This document shows positions 21,772-31,982 of a DNA stretch of 64,000 nucleotides, piece after piece. Origin of the DNA: Metamycoplasma gateae (GTDB lineage: Bacteria; Bacillota_I; Bacilli_A; Mycoplasmatales; Metamycoplasmataceae); assembly GCF_036352135.1 (NCBI RefSeq), contig NZ_CP143578.1, forward strand, positions 372,001 through 436,000, read 5' to 3'. The position numbers were made by a program, and so were the translations under genes. Each line of letters opens with the position of its first letter. Positions within the stretch are counted from its first letter, which is position 1. The notes under the pieces were generated by a model. It saw only the letters and a program-made list of their open reading frames with translations, was not told where the DNA came from and did not search any database.

Positions 21772-22764
21772 CTATTCCTTATCAATTAACTCAATAGATT
21801 TTTCAATAATTCATCTTGCTAATTTAAAGTCTAATCTTCTCCTTCTTACTCCATTTTTATTATTACCCTTAAATGGTGTTAAGATAACATCGTATGATTT
21901 TTCTCTTATATTCAACAAAATTTCATTACATTTATTAATAAGTTTTATTCTTTTATTAACTGGAATATCTACATATATTAAACTAAAATTTCTAGAAGAT
22001 ATTTTTACCTTTCGTTCTCAATCATAGTTGAATTTTTCTTTAAAATCAAAGGTAATAAAATTAATTGAATTACTACTATCAATAGCCCTTAACCCAAGCC
22101 ATCCATTTTTATCATTAAAATTTATTTCAATATTGTTCTTTGGTTTTTTTCTATTATTCAAAATGTTTTGAAGATTATCTAAATATTTTTCGCCCTTGTA
22201 AATTTTTATCTTAGAAAAATCTTTATCAATTCCATCAAAGCAAACAACACATATAGGAACTTCGGTATCTGTGAATGGGTTTTGTTCAATTATTGTAATT
22301 GACGAAACTAAATTCATATTCCTAAAATTAGAATTTATGAATGATTCAGGAATTATTGCAACCGAATATTGTTGAGCTTTTATAATTCTATCAAGTGCTA
22401 TTAGATAAATATCGTCATATTCAGATTTTAAAAAATAATTACTTAAATCAATATTTTTTCTTGAAGCCGAATGTTTTGCAATGTATGGAGGGTTTGTAAT
22501 AATTATTGCATTTTTTATTGTTGGAATCGACAATAATGAATCATTTTTTTCTCATTTTAATTTCTCATCAATATCCAAACCTTTTATTGTCTTAAAATTA
22601 AGAATATCTTTTGCAACATTTAATAAGTCTCCTTGACCTGCAAAAGGATCGTATGCGATATCGCATTTACTATTGATTATAAAATTAAATATTTGTGGTT
22701 TTAACCACAATGATTCTTTTGTAAAAAATTGACCTAATTTAATTTTTTCATTGTTCATTTCCAT
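21772..22764 (-). CDS. Type II adenine-N6 DNA methyltransferase
   Basis: A 330-residue methyltransferase. The S-adenosylmethionine site is AYDPFAGQGD (motif I), the acidic residue LDIDEK follows, and the catalytic motif IV is ITNPPYIAK, which assigns it to the N6-adenine enzymes. The order motif I then IV, with the recognition part at the C-terminus, is the gamma type. The N-terminal KLGQFFTKESLW is typical of TaqI-like enzymes. It would protect host DNA from the nuclease encoded next to it. Two UGA Trp codons interrupt the frame in the standard code. Confidence 0.87.
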
Positions 22765-22811
22765 AACCTAAATAAAGGATAAAAGCAATATAAATTAATT
22801 TTAACAAATAA

Positions 22812-22845
22812 TAAAAATATCCCCAGCAAAAGCCGAGGATTTTTA
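22812..22845 (-). terminator. Terminator of arcA
   Basis: On the minus strand ATCCTCGGC pairs over nine bases (with G-T wobbles) with GCTGGGGAT around a TTTT loop, followed by ATTTTTATTATT. Confidence 0.8.
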
Positions 22846-22877
22846 ATATATAAAATTAAATAATTTTATAGTAATTA

Positions 22878-24110
<1,233 letters not shown>

Positions 24111-24447
24111 TTAATTTTCCTTTCTAATAAATGATGTTATATGTATAAATTTGTTTTTTATATCAAACTTGCTAAATTTATACAGCTTAATTATACTACA
24201 ATTTTAGTTTTTGTACTACTACGCAACTTTAAGTTAAAAAAATCTATAAATTTGTTAAAAAAATATACTAATTATCAATTTTTGAAGATTAAAAAATTAG
24301 AATAAGAAAAATTAAATTCACTTTTATTTTCTTATTTATTTTCTTAATTTTTCTTATATATGATTTAATTTATAGATTTTATATTTATAATATATTTATT
24401 ATTATAAAATTAGTGATTATTTTAATTATTATAAATGAGGTAAGATA
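24111..24447. promoter_or_regulatory. Divergent promoter region of arcA and rpoE
   Basis: For arcA (minus strand) TATAAT is at 24195-24190. The predicted start, 24183, coincides with the 5' arm of a perfect 11-bp stem: TGTATAAATTT (24184-24174) with AAATTTATACA (24152-24142), around a 21-base loop. A Shine-Dalgarno AAAGGA precedes the arcA ATG. For rpoE (plus strand) TATAAT at 24386-24391 is the likely -10, and 24402-24437 can form a bulged hairpin before GAGG. I see no gene in the A/T-rich remainder. Confidence 0.6.
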
Positions 24448-24714
24448 ATGGAAAAAAACGAATACAAAACATTACTTGATGTAGCAGAAGAAATATTAAA
24501 AGATAAACAAAGCTTAGATTTTTATACATTATTTAATTCAATTCAAGAAATTTTATTAGAAAGATGAAGAAATGAAGCTATTGAAAATACTTCTGATGAA
24601 CAAATATTATTAAAAAAACGTGGTGAACTATATAGATTATTAACAATTGATGGCAAATTCTTTCACAATGCTGATGGAACATGAACAACAATAAGACCTG
24701 ATTTTAAAAACTAG
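24448..24714 (+). CDS. rpoE: RNA polymerase delta subunit
   Basis: An 88-residue protein containing the HARE-HTH domain of the delta subunit found in Firmicutes and mollicutes. It displaces RNA polymerase from nucleic acid and sharpens promoter selectivity. The domain is seen in LLDVAEEILKDKQSLDFYTLF and in the ending TIDGKFFHNADGTWTTIRPD, the usual DGRF...W.LR block. The long acidic tail of Bacillus delta is missing, as in other short mycoplasma versions. A clear GAGG ribosome binding site sits before the ATG. The stop codon lies inside the terminator stem. Confidence 0.85.
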
Positions 24715-24746
24715 TCTTTTTTAATCGACTAGTTTTTTATTTTTTA
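24706..24746 (+). terminator. Terminator between rpoE and fba
   Basis: AAACTAGT (24708-24715) pairs with ACTAGTTT (24728-24735), followed by TTTATTTTTT. The fba ATG comes only a few bases later, so read-through past this hairpin probably supplies some or all fba expression. Confidence 0.8.
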
Positions 24747-24748
24747 AA

Positions 24749-25591
24749 ATGTTAGTAAACGCAAAACAAATATTAAATACAGCATATAAAAATAAAAATG
24801 TTGTTTTTCATATCAATATTAATAATCTAGAATGAACAAAATTTGTTTTATTAGCCGCAAAAGAAACGAATAAACCTATAATCCTTGGTGTAAGTCCATC
24901 AGCTGCTAAATATTTTGGAGGTTATAATGTTTGTTATAACCTTGTTTCCTCGTTAATTCAAGATTTAGAAATTCAAACTCCAGTTTGCCTACACTTAGAT
25001 CATGGTAATTTTGACGATTGCATAAAAGCAATTGACGCAAATTTTCCATCAGTAATGTTTGACGGAAGCAAATTGCCTTTTGAGCAAAATTTAGCATTAT
25101 CAAAACAAATATATGAAATATGCAATAAAAAAAATATTTCATTAGAATGTGAGATAGGAAGAATCGGTGGTGTTGAAGATAATGTTGTAAGTAATGTAGT
25201 TTATACCAAAATAGAAGAAGCTTTAGAATTTAAAAAAATAGGAATTGATATGCTTGCTGTTGGAATTGGTAATATTCATGGTGAATATCCAACCGATTGA
25301 AAGGGTATAAATTTTGATCTTTTAAATCAATTAAATAAAAAATTAAAAATGCCTTTGGTATTGCACGGGGGTTCTGGTATTTCTAAAGATGATATTAAAA
25401 AATGTACAGAGTTAGGAATTGCAAAAATTAATATCAACACCGAATTACAAATTGAGAATGCAAAGGCCTTAGAAGAATTTATAAAAAATAATGACATAAT
25501 GAATAACAAAAACTACAACCCAAGAAATCTATACAAAAAAGCTAACGAAAGTATTTTTAATAAAACAAAAGAAATATTAAATCAATTTTAA
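24749..25591 (+). CDS. fba: Class II fructose-bisphosphate aldolase
   Basis: A 280-residue zinc-dependent aldolase that splits fructose-1,6-bisphosphate in glycolysis. Zinc ligands and active-site blocks are visible: HLDHGN, ECEIGRIGG, AVGIGNIHGEYP, LHGGSG and the NINTELQ phosphate-binding loop. Length and motifs agree with the family. No separate promoter is obvious between the rpoE terminator and its ATG. The nuclease pseudogene follows after nine bases with a good AAGGAG site, so the two share a transcript. Confidence 0.94.
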
Positions 25592-25600
25592 GGAGATTAA

Positions 25601-26971
25601 ATGAAAAAAAATAAAATAAAATTATTAAAAATACTAGGTTCAGCATCTCTAATTTCAATGCCTTTTTTGCTAGTTCAATGCATTAACCAAAGAACAAATG
25701 ATACTAATCAAAGAATTGATGAATTAAAAAAAATATTACAAGATTATGAAACAACATTAATCGATAAACCTTTGTATGAAAATATTAATGAAATAATTAA
25801 AAAAGATATAAGTTTTTTTTCTGTAAATAATAACTTTTTATATTTAGATAACTTATTAAAAATTGCCAAAAAAGTATTAACTAAGAAAGTTTATAAAAAT
25901 TCAATACCTAATAAAATCATTAAATTTAATGAAAAACTTAATGTAATTTACGAAGTTTGGACTTCAATAATTAATAAAAATAAATTAATTGATGATATTG
26001 AATTAAAAGATTTTGAACAATTATTTATAAAAACAAGAGAAGATTTAACAATTAAAAAAGTTTATAACGAACAAGAGTTTGATGAAATTATTAAAAAATT
26101 TGTTATCGTTGCTAAAAAAATAAGAAATTATTACAATAAAAAAATAAGCCAACACGCTATTGAATTTAATACTTTATTCACAAAAGAATTTCCAACATTA
26201 ATAATAAAAAATAATCTAATACAAAATAACGATTTAGATTCAATTTTTAATATTGAACCTAAGAAAGATGATGAAGAAAATAATGATCCAAAACCTGATG
26301 GAAATACTAGTGACAATGAAGAAGATGCAGGTAGCAATAACAAGGATAAAGAAATATATTTAGATAAAAATTCCATTTTTGTTAATAAAAAAGAATATTT
26401 AATAAGTAATTTCTTTGAAGAAGAAAAGGCTGTTGAAGTAAGTATTAATGAGATAAGTGATGGGGATACAGCTAAATTTATTTCTACACGATCAAGCGAA
26501 CAATACAAGGTAAGATTTTCTGGAATAGACACTCCTTAAACATGAAGAAAAAACAGTAATGGACAATTTGTTCCTACAGAAGGTAAACAATATAAATATG
26601 GACAAATTGCAAAAAAATTTACAACTTCTAATTTAGAAAATGCAAAAAAAATATGGGTTATTCCACAAACTACAAAAAGCGAAAAAAATGTTGAAAATAA
26701 CAAATTCTTCTTTGACCATTATGGACGTGTTGTTGGCATCATTTTGGTTATGAAAAAAGATGGAAATATAATATGTATCAACAAAGAATTAGTAAAGAAC
26801 GGACATTCTAAGGTTGCATTTATCTCATTACAAAAAAATAGTAAATACTATACGAAAAATGAAAATTATTATACGTGGATAAAAGATTTTGAAAAAGAAG
26901 CAAGACAAAAACAAATTGGTATTTGATCAGAAGATATAAAGGAAATTTATCCGCCAAAAAATAGAAGATAA
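25601..26971 (+). pseudogene. Surface nuclease lipoprotein (SNase fold) with a stop at the catalytic Glu
   Basis: The full frame of 456 codons encodes a lipoprotein (signal peptide, lipobox LVQC at about residue 27), a helical N-terminal part, an acidic linker and a C-terminal SNase domain. ISDGDT and VRFSGIDTP carry the Asp21, Arg35, Asp40, Thr41 and Pro42 equivalents. The very next codon, Glu43 in the family, is TAA (26537-26539). The same frame then continues unbroken with TWRKNSNGQF and HYGRVVGII (Arg87 segment) to 26971. A single G-to-T change (GAA to TAA) explains it. Everything after the stop looks well preserved, so the loss is recent or the stop is bypassed. Confidence 0.85.
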
Positions 26972-26998
26972 GAAGTTTTTGTTTCTTATTTTTTATTT
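26968..26998 (+). terminator. Terminator after the nuclease pseudogene
   Basis: ATAAGAA pairs with TTCTTAT, followed by TTTTTTATTTTATTTT. It overlaps the stop codon. Confidence 0.65.
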
Positions 26999-27046
26999 TA
27001 TTTTAACGATATTTAGTATATAATTTACATTGCTTAAATTAATGTT

Positions 27047-27139
27047 GGGTAAGTACTCAAGTGGTCGAAGAGGCGGTCCTGCTAAGACTGTAGGGGTGTT
27101 AAAGCACCCGCGGAGGTTCGAATCCTCTCTTACCCGCCA
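27047..27139 (+). tRNA. tRNA-Ser (anticodon GCU)
   Basis: Acceptor stem GGGTAAG/CTTACCC with encoded CCA, anticodon loop CTGCTAA giving GCU, a long variable arm (TAGGGGTGTTAAAGCACCCG) as in serine tRNAs, and T-loop TTCGAAT. A TATAAT at 27019-27024 is its likely -10. Confidence 0.96.
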
Positions 27140-27231
27140 TTTTTTTATACTTTTTTTATAAAAAAAATAAATTTAATATATATAGATAGAAAAAACATAT
27201 ATGATTTTTCTTTTAAAAAAGAGGTAAAAAC

Positions 27232-28754
27232 ACGGCAAAAGCATAAAAAGAAAAATATTTGATGGGTTAATTATTGGAACAGCTGTAACGGCTGTTGTTT
27301 TATCAATAATACATTTTATTAAAAACTGCAGCGGAAAAAAAGCTTTAGATAAAAACGACTCGACAGAACAAAAAAAATCCAGATGCAAATGATACGAAAA
27401 AAGAAGATAAATCAAATAAAGAAATTGATAATTTTTATGAAAATTTAGAAAATTCAAAATGTTATTCTTCATCCACAAAAAGACAAATAAGAAATAATTT
27501 TGATTCTATCAATCGTGATGAACAAAATAAAATTATAGAATTTATCAATAACTACAATGATATTACAAAAACTAAAGAAATTTTTTATGAAAACAATCTT
27601 TCAGAAGAAGCTAAAAAAGATGAACCAATTAAATACTTTACAAGATTAGAATTTTTAGACCAAATAGAATCTACTGGCATAGAAGAAGTTACAAAAGATT
27701 TTAATGAAAAAATTGAATTAAAAAAGAGATGTTCAATTGATTAGAAAAAATTCAAAAAGTCGTTGATAAGGCTGTTGAGGAAGAAGGTATTACCTGACAT
27801 TCAAGATTTCTTCAATATTTTCACATAGCAATTGAACAGCATAATATTTTACTTGCGAACACTAAAGAAGAATTCGATAGGTTCACTAAGTTTATGAAAA
27901 ATGTATATGAAGTAATCGATGACGTTGCAAAATTAGAAAAATACATTTATGATTATTGAGAATATGTTGAGAATAAAAGAGATATAAAGAATAAAAATTT
28001 TTCAGTAATGGTTAGTGAAATGAATATTCATTTAGCAGAAAAATTTTCTGATTTTATTTATAATATGACGTGAATTCTAAAACCAGAATTTGAAGATTTA
28101 ATTGTCAAAGGTGGTTTATATACAATCGAATACGATAAAAATCAGCAAGAAAATTCTTCACCTGTAGAAAAAGGTTTTTATTTGGAAAAATTTAATAATT
28201 ACCCTATTTTTATAAACTTAATAGCAAGAAATAAAGAATTTGGAATTAACGAACAAAACAATGAAAAAACTGAACTTTTAGGTCGCGATAAAATTATTTT
28301 CCCAATATTCCTAAGATCATATGATATTAAGAATGAGATTTTTACAAAAGAATATTTTGATTTTGATGGTTTTTCACTTGGAAGTCAATATTATTGGTTT
28401 TTACTATCGTCACTTTTAACAAGAAATATAGTAGACACAGAGTACACACTTTTTGATGTGCCACTTGATGATATTAATGAAGAAATAGTAAAAGAATTAT
28501 TTATTAATATTAACGATGAGGTGGTTATTGATTATTATCAAGATTACTTTAATTCAAAAAATGTTGATAAGAATAAACCTATTAAAAGAAATAAACTTTT
28601 AGAAGATGTAACAAAGAACCAACTTAAAAATTTTAATGAAATTGTTAAAAATGATATTGTTTTAGAATTTTATAGAATGGTTCATGACACCACTACTGTT
28701 GAACAAGTTAAGGAAAATGTAAATAAATTTATTGAGTTTTTAGATAAAAAATAG
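27232..28754 (+). pseudogene. Degraded membrane-anchored protein gene
   Basis: Three frames together encode one protein of about 500 residues. A GAGG ribosome binding site (27221-27224) is followed at normal spacing by ACG instead of ATG. A membrane anchor follows (IFDGLIIGTAVTAVVLSIIHFI), then a frameshift in the run of eight A's near 27369-27377, a 110-residue helical stretch, another frameshift near 27725, and an open frame to the stop at 28754 (FNWLEKIQKVV onward). I recognise no domain. It looks like a surface protein that has lost function. Sequencing error in the homopolymer could explain one of the three lesions but not all. Confidence 0.7.
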
Positions 28755-28778
28755 AAGAACAAAATAATTAAATATTTA

Positions 28779-28808
28779 AAAAAACATCACAACGGAGTGA
28801 TGTTTTTA
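28779..28808. terminator. Bidirectional terminator before argS end
   Basis: AAAACATCAC (28781-28790) pairs with GTGATGTTTT (28797-28806) around a short loop, with A's and T's on either side. Confidence 0.85.
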
Positions 28809-28812
28809 ATTT

Positions 28813-30438
28813 CTACATTTTATTTGGAATGTCTAAGTCCATTAATTTCATTGCGTCAGCTAAAACTGTTTTAACTGCATTTACTAAGGCCACATAACTT
28901 TCTTGGTTTTCTGAATTCATTACTTTTATATTTGAATAAAATGAATTGAATGCACTAGCTAATTTTAATAAATATGGAGGTAATAAATTAACCTTGTATG
29001 TTTTTGAAATTGTGCTAATTAAATCTGGGTATTCTTTAAGTTCTGCAACTAATTTTTGAGAAAATTCATCATCTAAGTTTGTAGCTTTTGGATTTGTATA
29101 ATCAAATTTTTCAAGTAATTGAACACAACGAGCATGAGCATATTTTATTATATACATTGAGTTTGTTTCGTCAGCGCTTGTAACTTTTTTAATATCAAAA
29201 TCAATTTTTGAATTGTATGATCTTTCAATTAAGAAAAATCTAATAGCATCCTTACCAACTTCGTCCATTAATTCTCTTAAAGTTAATGATGTGCCTAAAC
29301 GTTTAGACATTTTAATTTCTTTTCCATCCTTCATAACTCTAATTAATTGAAATAAGATTATCTCAAGTTGTTCTCTTCTACATCCTAAATCTTCAAATGC
29401 AAATTTAACACGTTCAACATATCCTGAGTGATCTGCACCTCAAATATCAATAATCATCCCTTTTTCAGGATCTTCTAACTGTCTAAATTTTTGTTCATGA
29501 TATGCAATATCTGCACATAAATATGTAGAATCTCCATTCCCTTTAATGATAACTCTATCTTTATCGTCTTTCCCACCTTTTGTGGTTTGTAGTCATGTTG
29601 CACCATCTTTTACATAAGTTGTTTTTAATCTTCTTATAGCTGGTCACACCAAATCTTTTTCATATTGAGCTTTTTCAGATGTATATAAATCAAACCAAAC
29701 ACCGAATTTCTTTAAATCTTTTTCAATGTTTTTCAAAGCAAAATTTCTACCAAATTCTCTAAAGAATGCTTCGACTTGTTCTGTATATTCTACATTCTTA
29801 TATTGTTCCTTATATTCTTCATAAAATGCTTGAGCAAATTCAACTATGTCTCCACCACGATATGCATCTTCTGGTAATTCATATTCTGGATTAAAAATTT
29901 GTTGATATCTTGAAAAAATTGAAATAGCTAATTTATTCATTTGATTTCCATAATCATTTACAAGATATTCTCTAATAACTTCATGTCCGGCTTTTTCTAA
30001 AATATTACATAATGTTGCACCTATAGCAGCATTTCTTGCGTGTCCAATATGTAAATAACCTGTAGGATTTGCTGAAACAAATTCTACATTTATTTTACCT
30101 TTATTTTCTTTTGGAAGACTTCCGTATTTATTTCCTAACTGATTAATTAAATTTACAGTATCAGATAACACCGAATTTGAAACTCAGAAATTGATGAATC
30201 CAGGTTCAGCTACCTGAATTTCACTAATTTGTTGATACTTATTTAAATCAATATTTCTTACAATATCTTGTGCTATTTCAATTGCTTTTTTGCCTAGTTC
30301 CTTTTGTAAAGTTAAAGCAATATTTGAAGAATAATCTCCGTAGTTTTTTGCCTCTGTCAATACTACATTTTTACTTATTTTTAATTTTTCTAAAGCTTCT
30401 TCTATTGAGCTTATAATAATTTCTTTTGCCGTCTTCAT
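28813..30438 (-). CDS. argS: Arginyl-tRNA synthetase
   Basis: Charges tRNA-Arg; 541 residues, normal for the family. The class I signature HIGH is in GYLHIGHARNAAIG, and the KMSKS-equivalent is EIKMSKRLGTSLT. The N-terminal additional domain (YGDYSSNIAL) and the C-terminal anticodon-binding helices (NSFYSNIKVM) are both present. A TATAAT at 30452-30447 is only eight bases before the ATG and there is no Shine-Dalgarno, so the message should be leaderless. The prophage begins just upstream. Confidence 0.96.
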
Positions 30439-30480
30439 ATTTTATTATTATATAATAATTTTCCCATTTAAAAAGTACTT
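30439..30480 (-). promoter_or_regulatory. argS promoter with AAGTACTTTTTAA box
   Basis: On the minus strand AAGTACTTTTTAA (30480-30468) is followed after 15 bases by TATAAT (30452-30447). The cysS promoter has AAGTACTTTATAA, also 15 bases before TATAAT, and both continue with R-TGG. The phage junction falls inside this box. Confidence 0.55.
30470..30480. repeat. Candidate attL core
   Basis: AAAAAGTACTT, repeated exactly and in the same direction at 45647-45657. Host sequence (argS promoter) lies to its left and phage sequence to its right. Confidence 0.6.
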
Positions 30481-30559
30481 GATCAAGGAATATTATTTTT
30501 TTTGATTATTTAACTAAAACAATAGTCTTTCACAAATAAATTATTAATTAAAAGTTTTA

Positions 30560-30696
30560 TCCTAAATCTCTCTATATTAATTAACTTAATGAATTTGAAC
30601 AGACTTTTTGTATGTTCAACATACGGTTCGACTTCACCTCCAAAAAGCCTGTTCAAATTCATAATAGCCCAACTCAAAATGGTAGAGATTTAGGAT
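30560..30696. repeat. Two long nested inverted repeats at the left prophage end
   Basis: Outer arms TCCTAAATCTCT (30560-30571) and AGAGATTTAGGA (30684-30695) pair over 12 perfect bases, plus an A-T pair outside. Inner arms at 30591-30610 and 30641-30660 pair over 20 bases with one mismatch (GAATTTGAACAG and CTTTTTG on one side). The inner loop holds the small palindrome GTATGTTCAACATAC (30610-30624). No T run follows on either strand, so it is not an ordinary terminator. It could be a structured RNA, a replication origin or a packaging signal. Confidence 0.75.
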
Positions 30697-30744
30697 GTAT
30701 CTCTCACACAAGAACAACACTAAAATCTAGGTATTTTATGACTA

Positions 30745-30822
30745 TATAATACTTTTTTTACCTCCTACAAGTACTTTATAACGAAATTTAAGGGATTTGT
30801 AAGGGGTAAAAAAAATAACCCC
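30745..30822 (+). promoter_or_regulatory. Phage early promoter with switch-like leader
   Basis: TATAAT (30745-30750) predicts a start at 30757. From 30758, TTACCTCCTACAA can pair with TTGTAAGGGGTAA (30797-30809) with one mismatch and one wobble. The second arm overlaps GGGGT (30803-30807), which can instead pair with ACCCC (30818-30822). The two pairings exclude each other. The helicase gene starts about 50 bases later behind AAGGAG. Confidence 0.5.
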
Positions 30823-30873
30823 AATAAAACATTTAATCTTACCTAGAAAAATAATTAAATCAAGGAGACACAA

Positions 30874-31818
30874 ATGGAAAACCCGAAAGCTAGTACACTA
30901 GGCTACCATTGATTAGATAACCAACTTAAAAATCCAGAAAAGTATTTACTTAATTACGAAAACTCATTGCCAACAAACATAAAAGGTTTAGACTCCGTTT
31001 TGCACGGCTTAATAGAAGGACAACTATATATCCTTGCAGCTCGGCCTGCAGAAGGGAAAACAACGCTAGTTCTTAATATTATTTTACGAACTTTAAAAAA
31101 TCTAAAAGATAATGAAATAGTTATTTTTCTTTCATTAGAAATGTCAGCAACAGAAATACTTAGCAGAATTCTTAAAATAGTTAATAGTTACAATATTGGA
31201 ATGGATATAAAAGAATTAGCTGCTAAAAAGAGACTATTAATCATAGATTATTCTCATTCAAATGTAAAAAATATTAAAAAAATAATCGAAGAAGAGCAAA
31301 AAAATAAAATAGTTAAATCTATTTTTATAGATCATTTACAGCTCTTAGAAACCGATAATCCTAACTTACCTAGATATGAAAAGATGACACAAATCACAAG
31401 AGAATTAAAAATTGTTGCAAGAGAAACACATACAAATGTTTTCGCTATTTCTCAACTTAGTCGTGATGTAGAAAGAAGAACACAACGTGATTCTAATACA
31501 GAAATACAATTATCAGACTTAAGAGATTCTGGGTCAATTGAACAAGATGCTGATGTCGTTCTATTTCTTTACAAGCCAAAAATGAGAAATGATAAAAATG
31601 GATACAAGGTAGAAAATACTAATCAGTATGTAATACAAATAGGAAAAAATAGGAATGGACCAACTACTTCTATTAGCTGTTTATTATTTCAAAAAAACTG
31701 TTTATTTAAATTTAAAGAAGATTTTCCAATAAAACAAATAAAGGAAAATAATAAAAATGATTATGAAAAACAAAATTATGTTGCAGATGATGAAAACGAC
31801 GGCTTAGCATGGGAGTAA
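30874..31818 (+). CDS. Phage DnaB-like replicative helicase
   Basis: A 314-residue protein consisting of the RecA-like motor domain of DnaB helicases without the usual N-terminal domain. Walker A is ARPAEGKTT, motif 1a is FLSLEMSATEI, Walker B is SIFIDHLQLLE, and motifs 3-4 follow (VFAISQLSRDVERR, LSDLRDSGSIEQDADVVLFLY). It probably unwinds phage DNA and recruits host primase and polymerase. An acidic C-terminal tail (VADDENDGLAWE) is unusual. It is the first gene of the main phage operon. Confidence 0.9.
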
Positions 31819-31820
31819 GT

Positions 31821-31982
31821 ATGGAAAATAATAAAAAACATTTTTGTTGTGTTTGCAAAAAATCAGCAAAAAAGAAATGAAATGATAGATGAGCATGTAA
31901 AAAACATTTTGAAAATGTAATTGATTATTGTCAAGAATATGACATCTCTTGATTGCAAGAAACTGGAGCAAAATTATGATAG
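31821..31982 (+). CDS. Small cysteine-rich phage protein
   Basis: A 53-residue protein with CCVCKKS and WACKKHF, which could hold one zinc ion (C-x2-C and C-x2-H). It starts two bases after the helicase stop and overlaps the first codons of the large terminase, so it is translated with both. A small terminase subunit might be expected at this place but is normally larger and lacks such cysteines. Its function is unknown. Four UGA Trp codons hide it from a standard-code reading. Confidence 0.65.

Noticed and set aside
26131-26532. 133-codon open frame on the minus strand
   Set aside because: It lies wholly inside the nuclease lipoprotein gene in the opposite direction, has no ribosome binding site and encodes a Ser/Leu-rich shadow of Asn/Asp/Lys codons.
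30591-30660. Hairpin telomere or protelomerase site at the left prophage end
   Set aside because: The arms are separated by a 30-base loop, whereas telomere resolution sites are continuous palindromes, and no protelomerase is encoded; the prophage has a normal tyrosine integrase.
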